Shown: positions 40,333 through 49,610, counted from the stretch's first letter. The stretch is 64,000 nucleotides of DNA from Pseudarthrobacter equi (GCF_900105535.1 NZ_LT629779.1:4030001-4094000); one strand, 5' to 3'. Notes: generated from the sequence alone by a model not told the origin. A program made the numbers and translations.

Positions 40333-41232
40333 TTGAACACCAACGCCATCAGCGAGAAGGCCGCAGCGGGAGAAGCCGGCGGGGCTGGCACCTCGTCGGG
40401 CGCCTGGCTGGGCGATGCGCTGCCGGATGTTCCGCTCACCAAGGCCCAGAGCCGGGTGGTGGAGATCATCACGCGCAACCCGCAGCTCTCCTCCTACGCG
40501 GACATCGCCGAAATCGCCCAGCGCGCGGACGTGAACAATTCCTCCGTAGTGCGCACCGCGCAGCACCTCGGGTACCGCGGCTGGCCGGACCTGCAGCGCG
40601 AACTCCGCTCCCGCTACCTCGTCATGATCTCCACGGAAGACACCCTCACCGAACACGGCGAGCACCGCAGCCCCCTCCGCGAAGCCATCACGCACGACAT
40701 CGAAAACCTGCGCCTGACGCTGGATTCCAACACCTCCGAGGAAGCCGAGGCAGCCATTGCGGCGATGGCCGCGGCCAAGTCCATCACCGTCGTCGGGATC
40801 GGTTCCTTCGCCGGACCGGCAGGCGTCATGGCCCACCTCGGCTCCACCATGGGCTACCCCATCTCGCTGGAAAACCGCGCCGGTGTCCACCTGGCCTCCA
40901 GCACCAACAGCCTCGGCCCCGGCGACGTGCTGGTGGTCATCAACATGTGGCGCTCGGTGAAGCACATCATCATCGCCGCCGAAGCCGCCAAGCAGGCCGG
41001 CGCCACCGTCATCGCCATCAGCGACCTCCGCCGCGGCCGCTTGGCTTCCGCCGCCGACCACCTGCTGGTGGTCGCTTCCGAAGGCATCTCCTTCTTCCAG
41101 TCGGTCACCGCCGCCAACTCCCTGGTCTACGGCCTGCTCGCCGGCATGGAAGCCGCCCACCCGGAACGCAGCCGGGCTGCTATCCGCCGCACCCAACAGC
41201 TCTGGAAAGACCTGGACATCTACCTCGATTAA
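40333..41232 (+). CDS. MurR/RpiR family transcriptional regulator
   Basis: This 299-residue protein, from TTG 40333, has an HTH_6 domain at about residues 40-100 (TKAQSRVVEIITRNPQLSSYADIAEIAQRADVNNSSVVRTAQHLGYRGWPDL). A SIS sugar-phosphate-binding domain follows (SITVVGIGSFAGPAGVMAHL, VLVVINMWRSVKHIIIAAEAAKQAGATVIAISD). The start is inferred because family length fits and upstream sequence looks regulatory. It precedes four catabolic genes on the same strand (gap 101 bp), which it probably controls. Confidence 0.85.
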   Translation: MNTNAISEKAAAGEAGGAGTSSGAWLGDALPDVPLTKAQSRVVEIITRNPQLSSYADIAEIAQRADVNNSSVVRTAQHLGYRGWPDLQRELRSRYLVMISTEDTLTEHGEHRSPLREAITHDIENLRLTLDSNTSEEAEAAIAAMAAAKSITVVGIGSFAGPAGVMAHLGSTMGYPISLENRAGVHLASSTNSLGPGDVLVVINMWRSVKHIIIAAEAAKQAGATVIAISDLRRGRLASAADHLLVVASEGISFFQSVTAANSLVYGLLAGMEAAHPERSRAAIRRTQQLWKDLDIYLD

Positions 41233-41333
41233 GCGTCCCCAACCAAGCACGCGCACGTAAGCGGCAACGCCCGGGCAAGAACGCTCCGCGCAAATCCGCA
41301 CCAGCAAACAACAACCGCCACAGGAGTACCCGC

Positions 41334-42329
41334 ATGAACGAGCCACAGAACCGCCGCATCGCCGTCATCGGCCTCGGCGCCATGGGCGGAGCCATGGCCG
41401 CCACCCTGCACAAGGCCGGATGGGAAGTCACCGGGTTCGACCCCTCTGACGCAGCCCGCGCAGCGGCAGCAAGCACCGGTATCAGCACTACTGACAGCCT
41501 CGCCGCCGTAGCCGGGACACCCTACGCGGTACTCTCCCTCCCCGCAGCCAGCATCGTGGAAACCACGGTGCCGCAGCTCCTCGCCACCCCGGGCACGGTG
41601 GCAATCGTGGACACCACCACGTCCGAACCGGCCACCAGCAAGACCATGGCCGGGCTCGCCGAAGCACAGGGCGCCGCCTTCATCGATGCACCGGTTTCGG
41701 GAGGTCGCGACGGCGCCGCAACAGGAACGCTGAGCGCTTTCGTGGGTGCCACGGACGCCGCACTGGCCGGCGCAGAGCCGGTCCTGCTCGCCCTCACCGG
41801 CGGGAACTACAGCCACATCGGCGGGCCCGGCAGCGGCAACGTGGTCAAACTCCTCAACAATGTCCTGGCAGCCGCAAACCTCGCCTCCGTGGGCGAAGCG
41901 CTGGGTGTGGCCAAGGCCTACGGCATTGACCCAGCGACGGCGGCAGCCAGCATCAGCGGCGCGTCCGGCGGCAGCAAGGTCTCGGCCAACATGTACCCCA
42001 ACTGGGTACTCACCGGCACCCACGATTCCGGCTTCTCCATGGGCCTGATGGCCCGGGATGCGTCCCTCGCAGTGGACCTCGCGGAGCAGATCGGTGAGAA
42101 GCCGGCACTGCTGGCAACGGTGGCCAACCAGTGGCAGGACGCCCTGGCGGTTCTCGGCCCCAAAGCCGACTTCACCGAGATCGCACGCACCGTGGCACCT
42201 GCGATCACCCCCGCCGGCGCGCCTGGCGCTGAGGCCGGGACAGGCGAAGCCATTAGCCCTGAAACAGCCGCATCCACAGGCACAAAAACCAGCCCGGCCA
42301 CCCCGGAAGCCTCCTCCCCCGCGGCCTGA
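41334..42329 (+). CDS. NAD(P)-dependent beta-hydroxyacid dehydrogenase
   Basis: This 331-residue protein belongs to the 3-hydroxyisobutyrate dehydrogenase/tartronate semialdehyde reductase superfamily. It has RIAVIGLGAMGGAMAATLHKAG (dinucleotide site), FIDAPVSGGRDGAATGTL (substrate-binding signature), GSGNVVKLLNN with the catalytic Lys, and a C-terminal helical dimer domain. The last ~45 residues are a Thr/Ala/Pro-rich tail. GGAG precedes the ATG. It is the first enzyme gene after the MurR regulator and probably oxidises a hydroxyacid or reduces a semialdehyde. Confidence 0.88.
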   Translation: MNEPQNRRIAVIGLGAMGGAMAATLHKAGWEVTGFDPSDAARAAAASTGISTTDSLAAVAGTPYAVLSLPAASIVETTVPQLLATPGTVAIVDTTTSEPATSKTMAGLAEAQGAAFIDAPVSGGRDGAATGTLSAFVGATDAALAGAEPVLLALTGGNYSHIGGPGSGNVVKLLNNVLAAANLASVGEALGVAKAYGIDPATAAASISGASGGSKVSANMYPNWVLTGTHDSGFSMGLMARDASLAVDLAEQIGEKPALLATVANQWQDALAVLGPKADFTEIARTVAPAITPAGAPGAEAGTGEAISPETAASTGTKTSPATPEASSPAA

Positions 42330-42341
42330 GTCACCGCCCGA

Positions 42342-42366
42342 AGGGCCGGTCCGAAAGACCAGCCCT
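42342..42366 (+). terminator. Intra-operon hairpin
   Basis: AGGGC-C-GGTC pairs with GACC-A-GCCCT around the loop CGAAA in the 89 bp gap between the dehydrogenase and aldehyde dehydrogenase genes. It has no T-run, so attenuation or mRNA protection is more likely than full termination. Confidence 0.4.
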
Positions 42367-42418
42367 CCGGCCCAGCCAACAGCCCCCACAGCCCCGACTT
42401 TTCGAAGGACACAGCATC

Positions 42419-43966
42419 TTGAGCATCACCACAGCACCAACATCCTCGTCGGCGGCCACCGCCAAGGCAGTTCTGGACGCCGCCTTCCCCAACGGCCTTG
42501 GCGCGTTCGTGGCCGGCCGCGTTGCCACGGGCAGCGGAGACGCCATCACCCTCACTGCCGCCGCCACCGGCGAACCCTTCGCCACCTACGCGGACCCCGG
42601 CGCCGAGGGTGCCAACGCCATCCTGGAAAGTTCGACGGCGGGCGCCAAGGTGTGGGGCGCATTGAACGGTTTCGAGCGGGCCGCCATCCTCCGCAACGTC
42701 AGCCGCGCGGTGGAGCAGCACGCCGAGGAACTGGCCATCCTGGAATCCGCCACCACCGGCAAGCCCATCCGGGACGCCCGCGTGGAGGCCGCCAAGGTAG
42801 CGGAAATGTTCGGCTACTACGCCGGCTGGGCGGACAAGCTCACCGGCCAGACCATCCCCGTCCCGGGCAACTGGCACACCTACACCGAGCGCGTCCCGTG
42901 GGGCGTAGTCGTCGCCATCACCCCGTGGAACGCACCCATGTTCACGGCCGGCTGGAACTCCGCCGCCCCGTTGGCCGCAGGCAACGCCGTGATCATCAAG
43001 CCCAGCGAATTCACCCCGGCGTCGTCCGTTCGCCTGGCTCAAATTGCCCACGAGGCAGGCCTTCCGGAGGGCGTCTTCAACGTGGCCGCCGGGCTGGGAC
43101 AGACCGTGGGCGCATCCCTCACCACTGACCGGCGCGTGGGCAAGGTCAGCTTCATCGGTTCCGTCCCCACAGGCCGCCGCGTGGCAGTGGCCGCAGCCCA
43201 GGCGGGCATTCCGGCGCTGCTGGAACTGGGCGGCAAGAGCGCCAACATCGTGTTTGCCGACGCCGATCTGGACCGGGCCGCGGACGGCGCCATCTCCGCC
43301 ATCTTCTCCGGCGCGGGCCAGTCTTGCGTGGCCGGGTCCCGGCTGCTGGTGGAACGCAGCGTGCACGCCCGGTTCGTGGAAATGGTGGCCGCGAAGGCCG
43401 CGCTGCTCCGCGTGGGCGATCCCCTGAGCGCGGACACCGAGGTGGGGCCCATCATCACGCCGCAGCAGTTCGCCACTGTCACCAGCCTGATCGAGGCGGG
43501 AGTGGACGACGGCGGCCGTCGCCTCACACAGGCCACGTTGCCGGAGTCGCTGAGCGGCTCCGCGCTGAAGGGTGGCCACTGGGTGATGCCCACGCTCCTG
43601 GACGGAGTCTCCCCGGCGAACCGCTTGGAAACCACGGAGGTCTTCGGGCCGGTGGTGGGCGCCGACGCGTTCGATACCGAAGCCGAGGCCATCGCCCGCG
43701 CCAACAACACCAACTTCGGCCTGGCCGGCGCCGTGTGGACCTCGGACGTCTCCCGGGCCCACCACGTGGCACGCGAGGTCAAGGCCGGCACGTTCTGGAT
43801 CAACTCCTACAAGACCATCCACGTGGCGGTGCCCTTCGGCGGCTTCGGCGATTCCGGCCACGGCCGTTCCTCCGGGCCGGGCGTGCTGGACGAGTACACG
43901 CAGGCCAAGGCCATCTGGGTGCCCACCCGCGCGGCCGGCTCCCCGTTCCCTTCGCTGTCCTACTAG
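42419..43966 (+). CDS. Aldehyde dehydrogenase family protein
   Basis: This 515-residue protein has VPWGVVVAITPWNAPMFTAGWN, NAVIIKPSEFTPASS, SFIGSVPTGRRVA, the general-base Glu in LLELGGKSAN, the catalytic Cys in GAGQSCVAGSRLLV, and TTEVFGPVVGADAF. It looks like the betaine-aldehyde/succinate-semialdehyde branch. TTG at 42419 follows AAGGA and is the best start. It lies between a hydroxyacid dehydrogenase and an M20 amidohydrolase, eight bases before the latter. It probably oxidises the aldehyde produced in that pathway. Confidence 0.9.
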   Translation: MSITTAPTSSSAATAKAVLDAAFPNGLGAFVAGRVATGSGDAITLTAAATGEPFATYADPGAEGANAILESSTAGAKVWGALNGFERAAILRNVSRAVEQHAEELAILESATTGKPIRDARVEAAKVAEMFGYYAGWADKLTGQTIPVPGNWHTYTERVPWGVVVAITPWNAPMFTAGWNSAAPLAAGNAVIIKPSEFTPASSVRLAQIAHEAGLPEGVFNVAAGLGQTVGASLTTDRRVGKVSFIGSVPTGRRVAVAAAQAGIPALLELGGKSANIVFADADLDRAADGAISAIFSGAGQSCVAGSRLLVERSVHARFVEMVAAKAALLRVGDPLSADTEVGPIITPQQFATVTSLIEAGVDDGGRRLTQATLPESLSGSALKGGHWVMPTLLDGVSPANRLETTEVFGPVVGADAFDTEAEAIARANNTNFGLAGAVWTSDVSRAHHVAREVKAGTFWINSYKTIHVAVPFGGFGDSGHGRSSGPGVLDEYTQAKAIWVPTRAAGSPFPSLSY

Positions 43967-43974
43967 GAGGCCCC

Positions 43975-45291
43975 ATGGAAACCACCAACACACCCGGCGC
44001 TGAACCCGCGAGTACGGAAACCATCGGTACCGAAACAACCGGCACCGGCGCAACCAGCACTAACCCAACCCCGGCGGCGGGCGCCCTGCGCGCGGCCCTG
44101 GCGGACGGCGTCGAACGCTGGAAGCCCCAAGTGGAGGCGCTGGCCCGGAACATCCACGGCTACAAGGAAATCTCCTTCGAGGAAGTCCAGTCAGCAGAGG
44201 CCATCAGCGCGCTGCTGGAGGACGGCGGCTTCACCGTGGAGCGCGGCACATCCGGGCTGCCCACCGCCTTCACCGCGAGCGCGGGCAGCGGCGACCTCAC
44301 CGTCGCGCTATGCGTGGAGTTCGACGCATTGGCGGGCATCGGCCACGCGTGCGGGCACAACCTGATCGCCGGAGCTTCGGTGGCGGCGGCACTGGCCCTC
44401 CAGCCGTATGTGGACGAACTCGGCATCACGCTCAAGGCCATCGGAACCCCGGCGGAGGAGCACGGCGGCGGCAAGGCGCTCATGCTGGAGCGGGGCGCGT
44501 TCGACGGCGTGGGGCTGGCGTTGATGGTCCACCCCGTCCAGGACGGGCTCACCTACAACCCCGCCGGGACGAGTGCGCAGGCCGTGGGCCGGTACAAGGC
44601 GACGTTCACCGGCAAGGCGGCCCACGCGGCGGCCGCCCCGCACCAGGGCGTGAACGCAGCCGACGCTGCCGTCCTCAGCCAGGTGGCCATCGGCCTGCTC
44701 CGCCAGCAGATCCCGTCAGACCACCGGATCGCCTGCTTCGTGGCCGAGGCCGGGCACGTCACCAACATCATTCCGGAGAAGGCCGTGGTGGAGTTCGAGT
44801 GCCGTGCCTTCACCCTGCCGGAGTTCCGTGCCCTGCTGGAACGCGTCCGCCGCTGCTTCGAGGGCGCTGCGATCGCCACCGGAACCACGCTGGAATATGA
44901 GGACACCGAGCCGCTCTACGAACCGCTGCTCCAGGATGACGACCTCGCCGCGCACTGGACCTCCGCGATGGACGCGTTCGGCAAGGACACCTCCCGGTCC
45001 TCCGGCCTCAGCGGCGGGTCCACGGACATGGGCAACATCTCCCAGGTCATCCCGTCCCTGCACCCGTGGCTGAGCATTCCCGGCGCGGACGTCCCCATCC
45101 ATTCGCATGCGTTCGCCGCCCTGGCGGACACTCCCCCGGCATACGGCGTGATGTTCGAGGCAGGCACCGCCCTGGCCTGGACCGTCGCCGCCGCTGCCTC
45201 AACCCCCACCCAACGCGAACGCTTCACCCAGGCGGCATACCGCCGTCGTACTTCCCCCCAGGAAGCTGTCACCCAGGAAGGCGCATCATGA
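43975..45291 (+). CDS. M20 family metallo-amidohydrolase
   Basis: This 438-residue peptidase-like protein has metal-binding CVEFDALAGIGHACGHN, the Glu pair in GTPAEEHGGGKALM, and a dimerisation domain (KATFTGKAAHAAAAPHQGVNAADAAVLSQVAIGLL). A second motif, SGGSTDMGNISQVIPS, contributes the last metal ligands. It resembles the AbgB/aminobenzoyl-glutamate hydrolase-like branch of the family. About 35 Thr/Glu-rich residues extend the N-terminus. The ribosome site TAGGAGG is excellent. It probably cleaves an amide imported by the next gene product. Confidence 0.9.
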   Translation: METTNTPGAEPASTETIGTETTGTGATSTNPTPAAGALRAALADGVERWKPQVEALARNIHGYKEISFEEVQSAEAISALLEDGGFTVERGTSGLPTAFTASAGSGDLTVALCVEFDALAGIGHACGHNLIAGASVAAALALQPYVDELGITLKAIGTPAEEHGGGKALMLERGAFDGVGLALMVHPVQDGLTYNPAGTSAQAVGRYKATFTGKAAHAAAAPHQGVNAADAAVLSQVAIGLLRQQIPSDHRIACFVAEAGHVTNIIPEKAVVEFECRAFTLPEFRALLERVRRCFEGAAIATGTTLEYEDTEPLYEPLLQDDDLAAHWTSAMDAFGKDTSRSSGLSGGSTDMGNISQVIPSLHPWLSIPGADVPIHSHAFAALADTPPAYGVMFEAGTALAWTVAAAASTPTQRERFTQAAYRRRTSPQEAVTQEGAS

Positions 45292-46664
45292 GCACTGCCA
45301 AAACAGCCCGGACCGATAAGGCCGGCACCAGGCTGACCATCCCCATCGCCGCCCTGGCGTTCGTCATTGCCCTGGCTGTCCAGTTCATTGGGCAGGCCAA
45401 GATCGATCTTGGAATCGGCGCCATCATCATCTTCCCCATGGTGTGGGGCCTGATCCTGGGCCTGCTGGTCTCGGTCCAGAAGTTCAAGCCGCTGGGCATC
45501 GACCTGCAGCGGGTGGCCGCCGCCCTGGTGGGCGTGGCGGTGCTGCTGCTGGTGGCGCGGCTGGCGTTCAACATCGGCCCCAGCCTGCCCACCCTGCTGA
45601 AGGCCGGCCCCGCGCTGCTGCTGCAGGAAGTGGGCCACCTGCTGGGCACCATCGTGCTGGCGCTGCCCCTGGCCGTGCTGCTGCGCATGGGCAAAGCCAC
45701 CGTGGGTGCCACCTTCTCGCTGGACCGGGAACCGTCCTTCGCCATGGTGTCCGAGAAGTACGGGCCGGACTCGGACCAGTACCGCGGCGTGCTGGCCATG
45801 TACGTGTTCGGCACGCTGTTCGGTGCCGTGTTCATCACGCTGCTGACCTCGCTGGTGGCCAACTGGAAGATCTTCGATCCGCTGGCCCTGGCCATGGGTG
45901 CCGGCGTGGGGTCGGGTTCCATGATGGCTGCCTCGGTGGCGAGCATCACCGCCGCCTACCCGGGCGACCAGGAAGCAGTGCTGGGCATGGCCGCCGTGTC
46001 CAACCTGATCACCACCGTGCTGGGCGTCTACGTGGGCATTTACATTGCGCTGCCGCTGGCGGACAAGTTCTACCGGGCGCTGACCCGCAAGCAGGAAAGC
46101 CGGCAGGCAGTGGCAGCCGGCGCCGCCGGACCCACCGCCGGCCCCAGCGCTGCCGACCTTGAGCGTGAGGCGGCACAGGCCGAAGAAAACCGACTGTTCC
46201 GCGAGCGCGTGGCCGAATCGTCCGCCGCTATCAAGCTGCCGCTGTGGCTTTCGCTGTCCGTGCTGACGGTCCTCGGCATCGGCACGGCGTCGGTGGCGGC
46301 CAAGGGCTTCAGCCTCAGCATTGTGGGCGGCTACGCCGTGATGCTGGCGTTGGTGCTGGTCAGCATCGTGCTGGCGAAACTGACCCGGAAGATCTCAGCG
46401 ATCGTCTTCATCACCACCATCGGCGCCTACATCTCCAGCCCGTGGTTCTTCGGGGCCGAGCCGCTGAACGCCGCCGTCAAGACCGTGGACTTCCTGTCCA
46501 TCGCCACGGTGATGCTCACGCTGGCCGGCCTCTCCCTCGGCAAGGACATCCCGCTGCTGAAGAACATCGGCTGGAAGATCATCCCGGTGGGCCTGGTGGC
46601 CATCACGGCATCGTTCCTGCTCTCCACCGTGATCGCCGAGTTCGCCCTGGGGCTTTGGCACTGA
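45288..46664 (+). CDS. DUF3100-family membrane protein
   Basis: This 458-residue protein has about ten membrane helices and a long basic, acidic-flanked cytosolic loop (RKQESRQAV ... AEENRLFRERVAESS). DUF3100 features such as GQAKIDLGIGAIIIFPMVWGLILGLLVS, GSGSMMAASVASITAAYPGD, and GAEPLNAAVKTVDFLSIATVMLTLAGLSLGKD are present. It is probably a transporter. The start overlaps the amidohydrolase stop by ATGA, so it is translationally coupled to it. DUF3100 genes next to M20 genes suggest uptake of the amidohydrolase substrate. Confidence 0.85.
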   Translation: MSTAKTARTDKAGTRLTIPIAALAFVIALAVQFIGQAKIDLGIGAIIIFPMVWGLILGLLVSVQKFKPLGIDLQRVAAALVGVAVLLLVARLAFNIGPSLPTLLKAGPALLLQEVGHLLGTIVLALPLAVLLRMGKATVGATFSLDREPSFAMVSEKYGPDSDQYRGVLAMYVFGTLFGAVFITLLTSLVANWKIFDPLALAMGAGVGSGSMMAASVASITAAYPGDQEAVLGMAAVSNLITTVLGVYVGIYIALPLADKFYRALTRKQESRQAVAAGAAGPTAGPSAADLEREAAQAEENRLFRERVAESSAAIKLPLWLSLSVLTVLGIGTASVAAKGFSLSIVGGYAVMLALVLVSIVLAKLTRKISAIVFITTIGAYISSPWFFGAEPLNAAVKTVDFLSIATVMLTLAGLSLGKDIPLLKNIGWKIIPVGLVAITASFLLSTVIAEFALGLWH

Positions 46665-46695
46665 CACGCGCACGGCCCTAGCGGCACCCAACAGG

Positions 46696-46732
46696 AGCGG
46701 ACGACGGCGGGGGCTTCCCGGCGTCGTCCGCT
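46696..46732 (+). terminator. Dispersed hairpin copy after the DUF3100 gene
   Basis: AGCGGACGACGGCGGG (46696-46711) and CCCGGCGTCGTCCGCT (46717-46732) pair with one mismatch over 16 bp. It follows the DUF3100 stop by 31 bp and lies upstream of the NYN gene, so it probably ends the MurR operon. Confidence 0.7.
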
Positions 46733-46787
46733 TCTATGCGTGCAAGCCAAGCTAGTCGCTGCCGGACGATGCTGGCACACTGGCCCC

Positions 46788-48023
46788 ATGAACGAGGCGC
46801 TCCCACCCACCCGACGGCCCGGCATCCGCGCCGCAATGTTCGTGGACTTCGACAACGTGTTTACCGGACTGCAGGCCATCGACCCCGCAGCGGCGAAGCG
46901 CTTCGCCGAAGACCCCAAGCACTGGGCCGATGCCTTGTCCACCGGTGGATCCGGTGACGGGAACCGCCGCTTCCTGATCCGCAACTGCTACCTGAACCCG
47001 ATGGTGTACTCGAAATACCGGACCTACTGGACCCGCGCGGGGTTCCGGGTGATCGACTGTCCGTCGCTGACGCAGCGCGGCAAGAGCAGCACGGACATCA
47101 ACCTGGTGCTCGACGCCATGGACGCGCTGTCCGGGAGCGTGGGCATCGAGGAGTTCTTCATCGCCTCGGCCGACGCCGACTTCACGTCGCTGATCCAGCG
47201 GTTCCGCGCGGCAGACCGGATGACCACCGTGATTGCCGCGGGCGCCGTGGCATTCGCCTACCGGGAGATGGCGGACCACGTGGTGGAATCCCATGATTTC
47301 GTTTCCATCCTCACCGGCTCCACCGCGGAGCCAATCCATGCCGTCGGCTCCGCGAAGCAGCGCCAGGTTCCGGCCACTGCCACGTCGAAAGCCAAGGCAG
47401 CGTCACCGGGGGTCCGCGAGGTGCTGGAGTTCGTTCGCACCGCGCCGGGCCCGGTGGTGGGTGCGATGGTGGCGCACCGGGCACTCGCCGCAGATCCATC
47501 CCTGAAGACTGACTGGGGTGGCTTCGGAAAATTCGGGACGTGGGTTTCCCAGATCGGCAAGGACGTGGAGTACTCGGCCGTGCAGGGCGGGTGGGTGTGG
47601 GATGCCAAGCGCTTCTCCAGCGAGGACCTGCCCGCCCCGGCCTCGACGCAGCCGGGCGTCGAGGAGCAGGTAGCCCGGGTCACGGACGTGCCGGCGCTGT
47701 CGGCAGGCCAGTTCCGGCAGATCTTCCAGGCCATGGCAACCCGCCTCCAGGAGCATCCGGCCAACCGGACCGAGCTGTCCCGGCAGGTCAGGGACGATTG
47801 CGTCAGCGCCGGTGAGCCGGTCTCCCGGAACGCAGTGAGCTTCGTTCTGCAGGGACTCGATGACGCCAACTTCACGCTCACCGATGACGCGTCGGCGCAG
47901 GACCTCGCAGGAGCCTGGACGCGGTACGTGGAGGAGCTGTGCCGGGTTGCCCTGCTGGAGTTCGATGCTGCCGAGCAGCTCGCCGTCCGGCGCTGGGCCA
48001 GCGGCGGCCTGCTGGACAAGTAG
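46788..48023 (+). CDS. NYN-domain ribonuclease-like protein with LOTUS/OST-HTH domain
   Basis: This 411-residue protein has an N-terminal NYN nuclease fold at about residues 15-180 with conserved acidic sites: AAMFVDFDNVF, STDINLVLDAMDAL and FIASADADFTSLIQRFRAAD. A linker rich in Ala/Lys follows, then an OST-HTH/LOTUS domain (SPGVREVLEFVRTAPGPVVGAMVAHRAL ... FGKFGTWVSQIGKDVEYSAVQGG). A second helical region is at the C-terminus. Proteins of this type are thought to bind RNA or DNA and cleave RNA. CACACT lies six bases before the ATG. Confidence 0.85.
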   Translation: MNEALPPTRRPGIRAAMFVDFDNVFTGLQAIDPAAAKRFAEDPKHWADALSTGGSGDGNRRFLIRNCYLNPMVYSKYRTYWTRAGFRVIDCPSLTQRGKSSTDINLVLDAMDALSGSVGIEEFFIASADADFTSLIQRFRAADRMTTVIAAGAVAFAYREMADHVVESHDFVSILTGSTAEPIHAVGSAKQRQVPATATSKAKAASPGVREVLEFVRTAPGPVVGAMVAHRALAADPSLKTDWGGFGKFGTWVSQIGKDVEYSAVQGGWVWDAKRFSSEDLPAPASTQPGVEEQVARVTDVPALSAGQFRQIFQAMATRLQEHPANRTELSRQVRDDCVSAGEPVSRNAVSFVLQGLDDANFTLTDDASAQDLAGAWTRYVEELCRVALLEFDAAEQLAVRRWASGGLLDK

Positions 48024-48036
48024 CGGCCACAAGCAA

Positions 48037-48083
48037 CGGAAGCGGACGACGGCGGGCGCATCCTTAGCGTCTGTCCGCTTCCG
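48037..48083 (+). terminator. Degenerate hairpin copy after the NYN gene
   Basis: CGGAAGCGGAC (48037-48047) pairs with GTCCGCTTCCG (48073-48083) around a 25-base loop that still contains GACGGCGGGCG. The outer stem is intact and the inner stem is lost, so it is an eroded member of the family. Confidence 0.5.
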
Positions 48084-48195
48084 TTCGGTGACACGTCCGG
48101 AAAGCCGTGCGCGCCGGGGACGTTCGGCCCTACGTCCGCGGAGCGGGGCTTGGCAGAGTGGATTCGACAGGCACGCCATCTCGAGGAGGCCGGCG

Positions 48196-48732
48196 ATGAG
48201 CAGGATCTACATTCCTTACGGGACCACCGAGGGGCAGACGGCAAAGATCGCCGAGTTCATCGCGGACGTGTTCCAGGCGCACGGCCATGACGCCGCAGCC
48301 GCGGACATCAAGGACGCCGGCGATGCCATCCCTGACGGGTACGACGCTGTCCTGGTGGGCGGGTCCGTCCACGTGGGCAAGCACGAAAAGTACGTTGGAG
48401 ACTTCGTCCGAAAGAACCGCGACACCCTGGAGCGGCTGCCGTCCGCGCTGTTCTCGGTGAGCATGGCCGCGCACGGCGACACCGAAAGCGCCGAGGGCTA
48501 TGTGGGGAAATTCGAGGACGAGACCGGCTGGCGGCCCGCGCAGGTGGGGCTGTTCAGCGGCGCCATCCCCTACACCCACTACGAGTTGGTCAAACGCCTC
48601 ATCATGAAGCGGATCGCCAGCAGCCAGGGCTCACCAGACACGGACACGTCCCGCGACTACGTCTACACGGAGTGGGACGGCGTGAAGCATTTCGCGGAGG
48701 ATTTCCTGGCGCGGCTCCAGCCGGCGAGCTGA
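48196..48732 (+). CDS. Flavodoxin-domain protein (HemG-type)
   Basis: This 178-residue flavodoxin-like protein has IYIPYGTTEGQTAKIAEFIADVF, where the phosphate-binding loop T/S-x-T-x-x-T is YGTTEGQT. Further motifs are YDAVLVGGSVHVGKHEKYVGDFVRKN, LFSVSMAAHGD and GLFSGAIPYTHYELVKRLIM, the last two typical of protoporphyrinogen-oxidase-like flavodoxins (HemG, PF12724). It probably binds FMN and transfers electrons, and whether it acts in haem synthesis is not shown. GAGGAGG precedes ATG 48196. Confidence 0.88.
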   Translation: MSRIYIPYGTTEGQTAKIAEFIADVFQAHGHDAAAADIKDAGDAIPDGYDAVLVGGSVHVGKHEKYVGDFVRKNRDTLERLPSALFSVSMAAHGDTESAEGYVGKFEDETGWRPAQVGLFSGAIPYTHYELVKRLIMKRIASSQGSPDTDTSRDYVYTEWDGVKHFAEDFLARLQPAS

Positions 48733-48739
48733 CGTCCTG

Positions 48740-49591
48740 TTACCGCGCTGCGGGCTCCGTCGCCTGGTTCTTCGGCGCGCGTGGCGTCGCCTGTTTCGCC
48801 TTGGGACGGCGCTTCCGCCTCCGCCGGCGGTGGCCGGGGACGACGAACGGCGGCCGCGGAGCGCCCAGCCTCGGCCCCGACCAGTAGCGCCCGCCGATCA
48901 GGATGCCAGCGAGGACGCCGTACGCCCACGCGGCCGGCATTCCCATCTGGCCGCTGGCGCCACCAACGAAAATCAGAGCGAAGAAGACGACGGGGATCAC
49001 CAGCAGGAGCCCGTTCCTGACACCAAGTCGAGGCGGGAACCGGAAAAGCGCCCACCCCGCCAAGGTGGCCGCGGCCAGAACGGCAACGCTGGCCGGTGTC
49101 GGCGAGAGCAGCAGCAGTTGGACAGTTCCCATCGCCAAAAGCACCACCGCACAGGCGGCATTGATGAGCGCAAGCCGCCATCCGCCGTCGTACGTGCCGT
49201 CTTCTTTAAGGACGCGCTTGCGCGGCTGCCGGAACTCCGCGCCCGTCCCCCGCCCGGACCAAACGTGGCCCCCGATGATGCCGCCCACCAGGAACCCGAC
49301 GAACCACGGCGCCGATGCCGGGATGGCCAGCCGGTCCGACACGTCGATGGAAATCAGGGTGAAGTAGTTCAGCAGGAGGGTCCATTGCATCACCACGAAA
49401 GCCCTGCCAGATTGCGAGACCACGCGGTACAGCACGAAGGCGTACACCGCGCCGATAGCGAGGAACGGCAGGGTCTCCAGAATCCTGCCTCCGGCCAGCC
49501 ACGCGAACACTCCGAGCAACACCGCGATCAGGGTGCCGTAGAAAATCCGCCCGGCCCACACGTCGTTCTTCAGTAAATCCTTAACCCCCAT
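48740..49591 (-). CDS. Polytopic membrane protein with basic tail
   Basis: This 283-residue protein has about eight membrane helices (IFYGTLIAVLLGVFAWLAGG, ETLPFLAIGAVYAFVLYRV, WFVGFLVGGIIGGHVW, LALINAACAVVLLAMGTVQLLLL) and a cytosolic end rich in Arg/Lys (GHRRRRRKRRPKAKQATP). A cytosolic loop carries EFRQPRKRVLKEDGTYDGG. I do not recognise its family. The stop lies 8 bp from the flavodoxin stop (convergent). It is not in an operon with its neighbours. Confidence 0.65.
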   Translation of the reverse strand: MGVKDLLKNDVWAGRIFYGTLIAVLLGVFAWLAGGRILETLPFLAIGAVYAFVLYRVVSQSGRAFVVMQWTLLLNYFTLISIDVSDRLAIPASAPWFVGFLVGGIIGGHVWSGRGTGAEFRQPRKRVLKEDGTYDGGWRLALINAACAVVLLAMGTVQLLLLSPTPASVAVLAAATLAGWALFRFPPRLGVRNGLLLVIPVVFFALIFVGGASGQMGMPAAWAYGVLAGILIGGRYWSGPRLGAPRPPFVVPGHRRRRRKRRPKAKQATPRAPKNQATEPAAR

Positions 49592-49610
49592 AAGTCCAAG
49601 CGTAGGTGAC

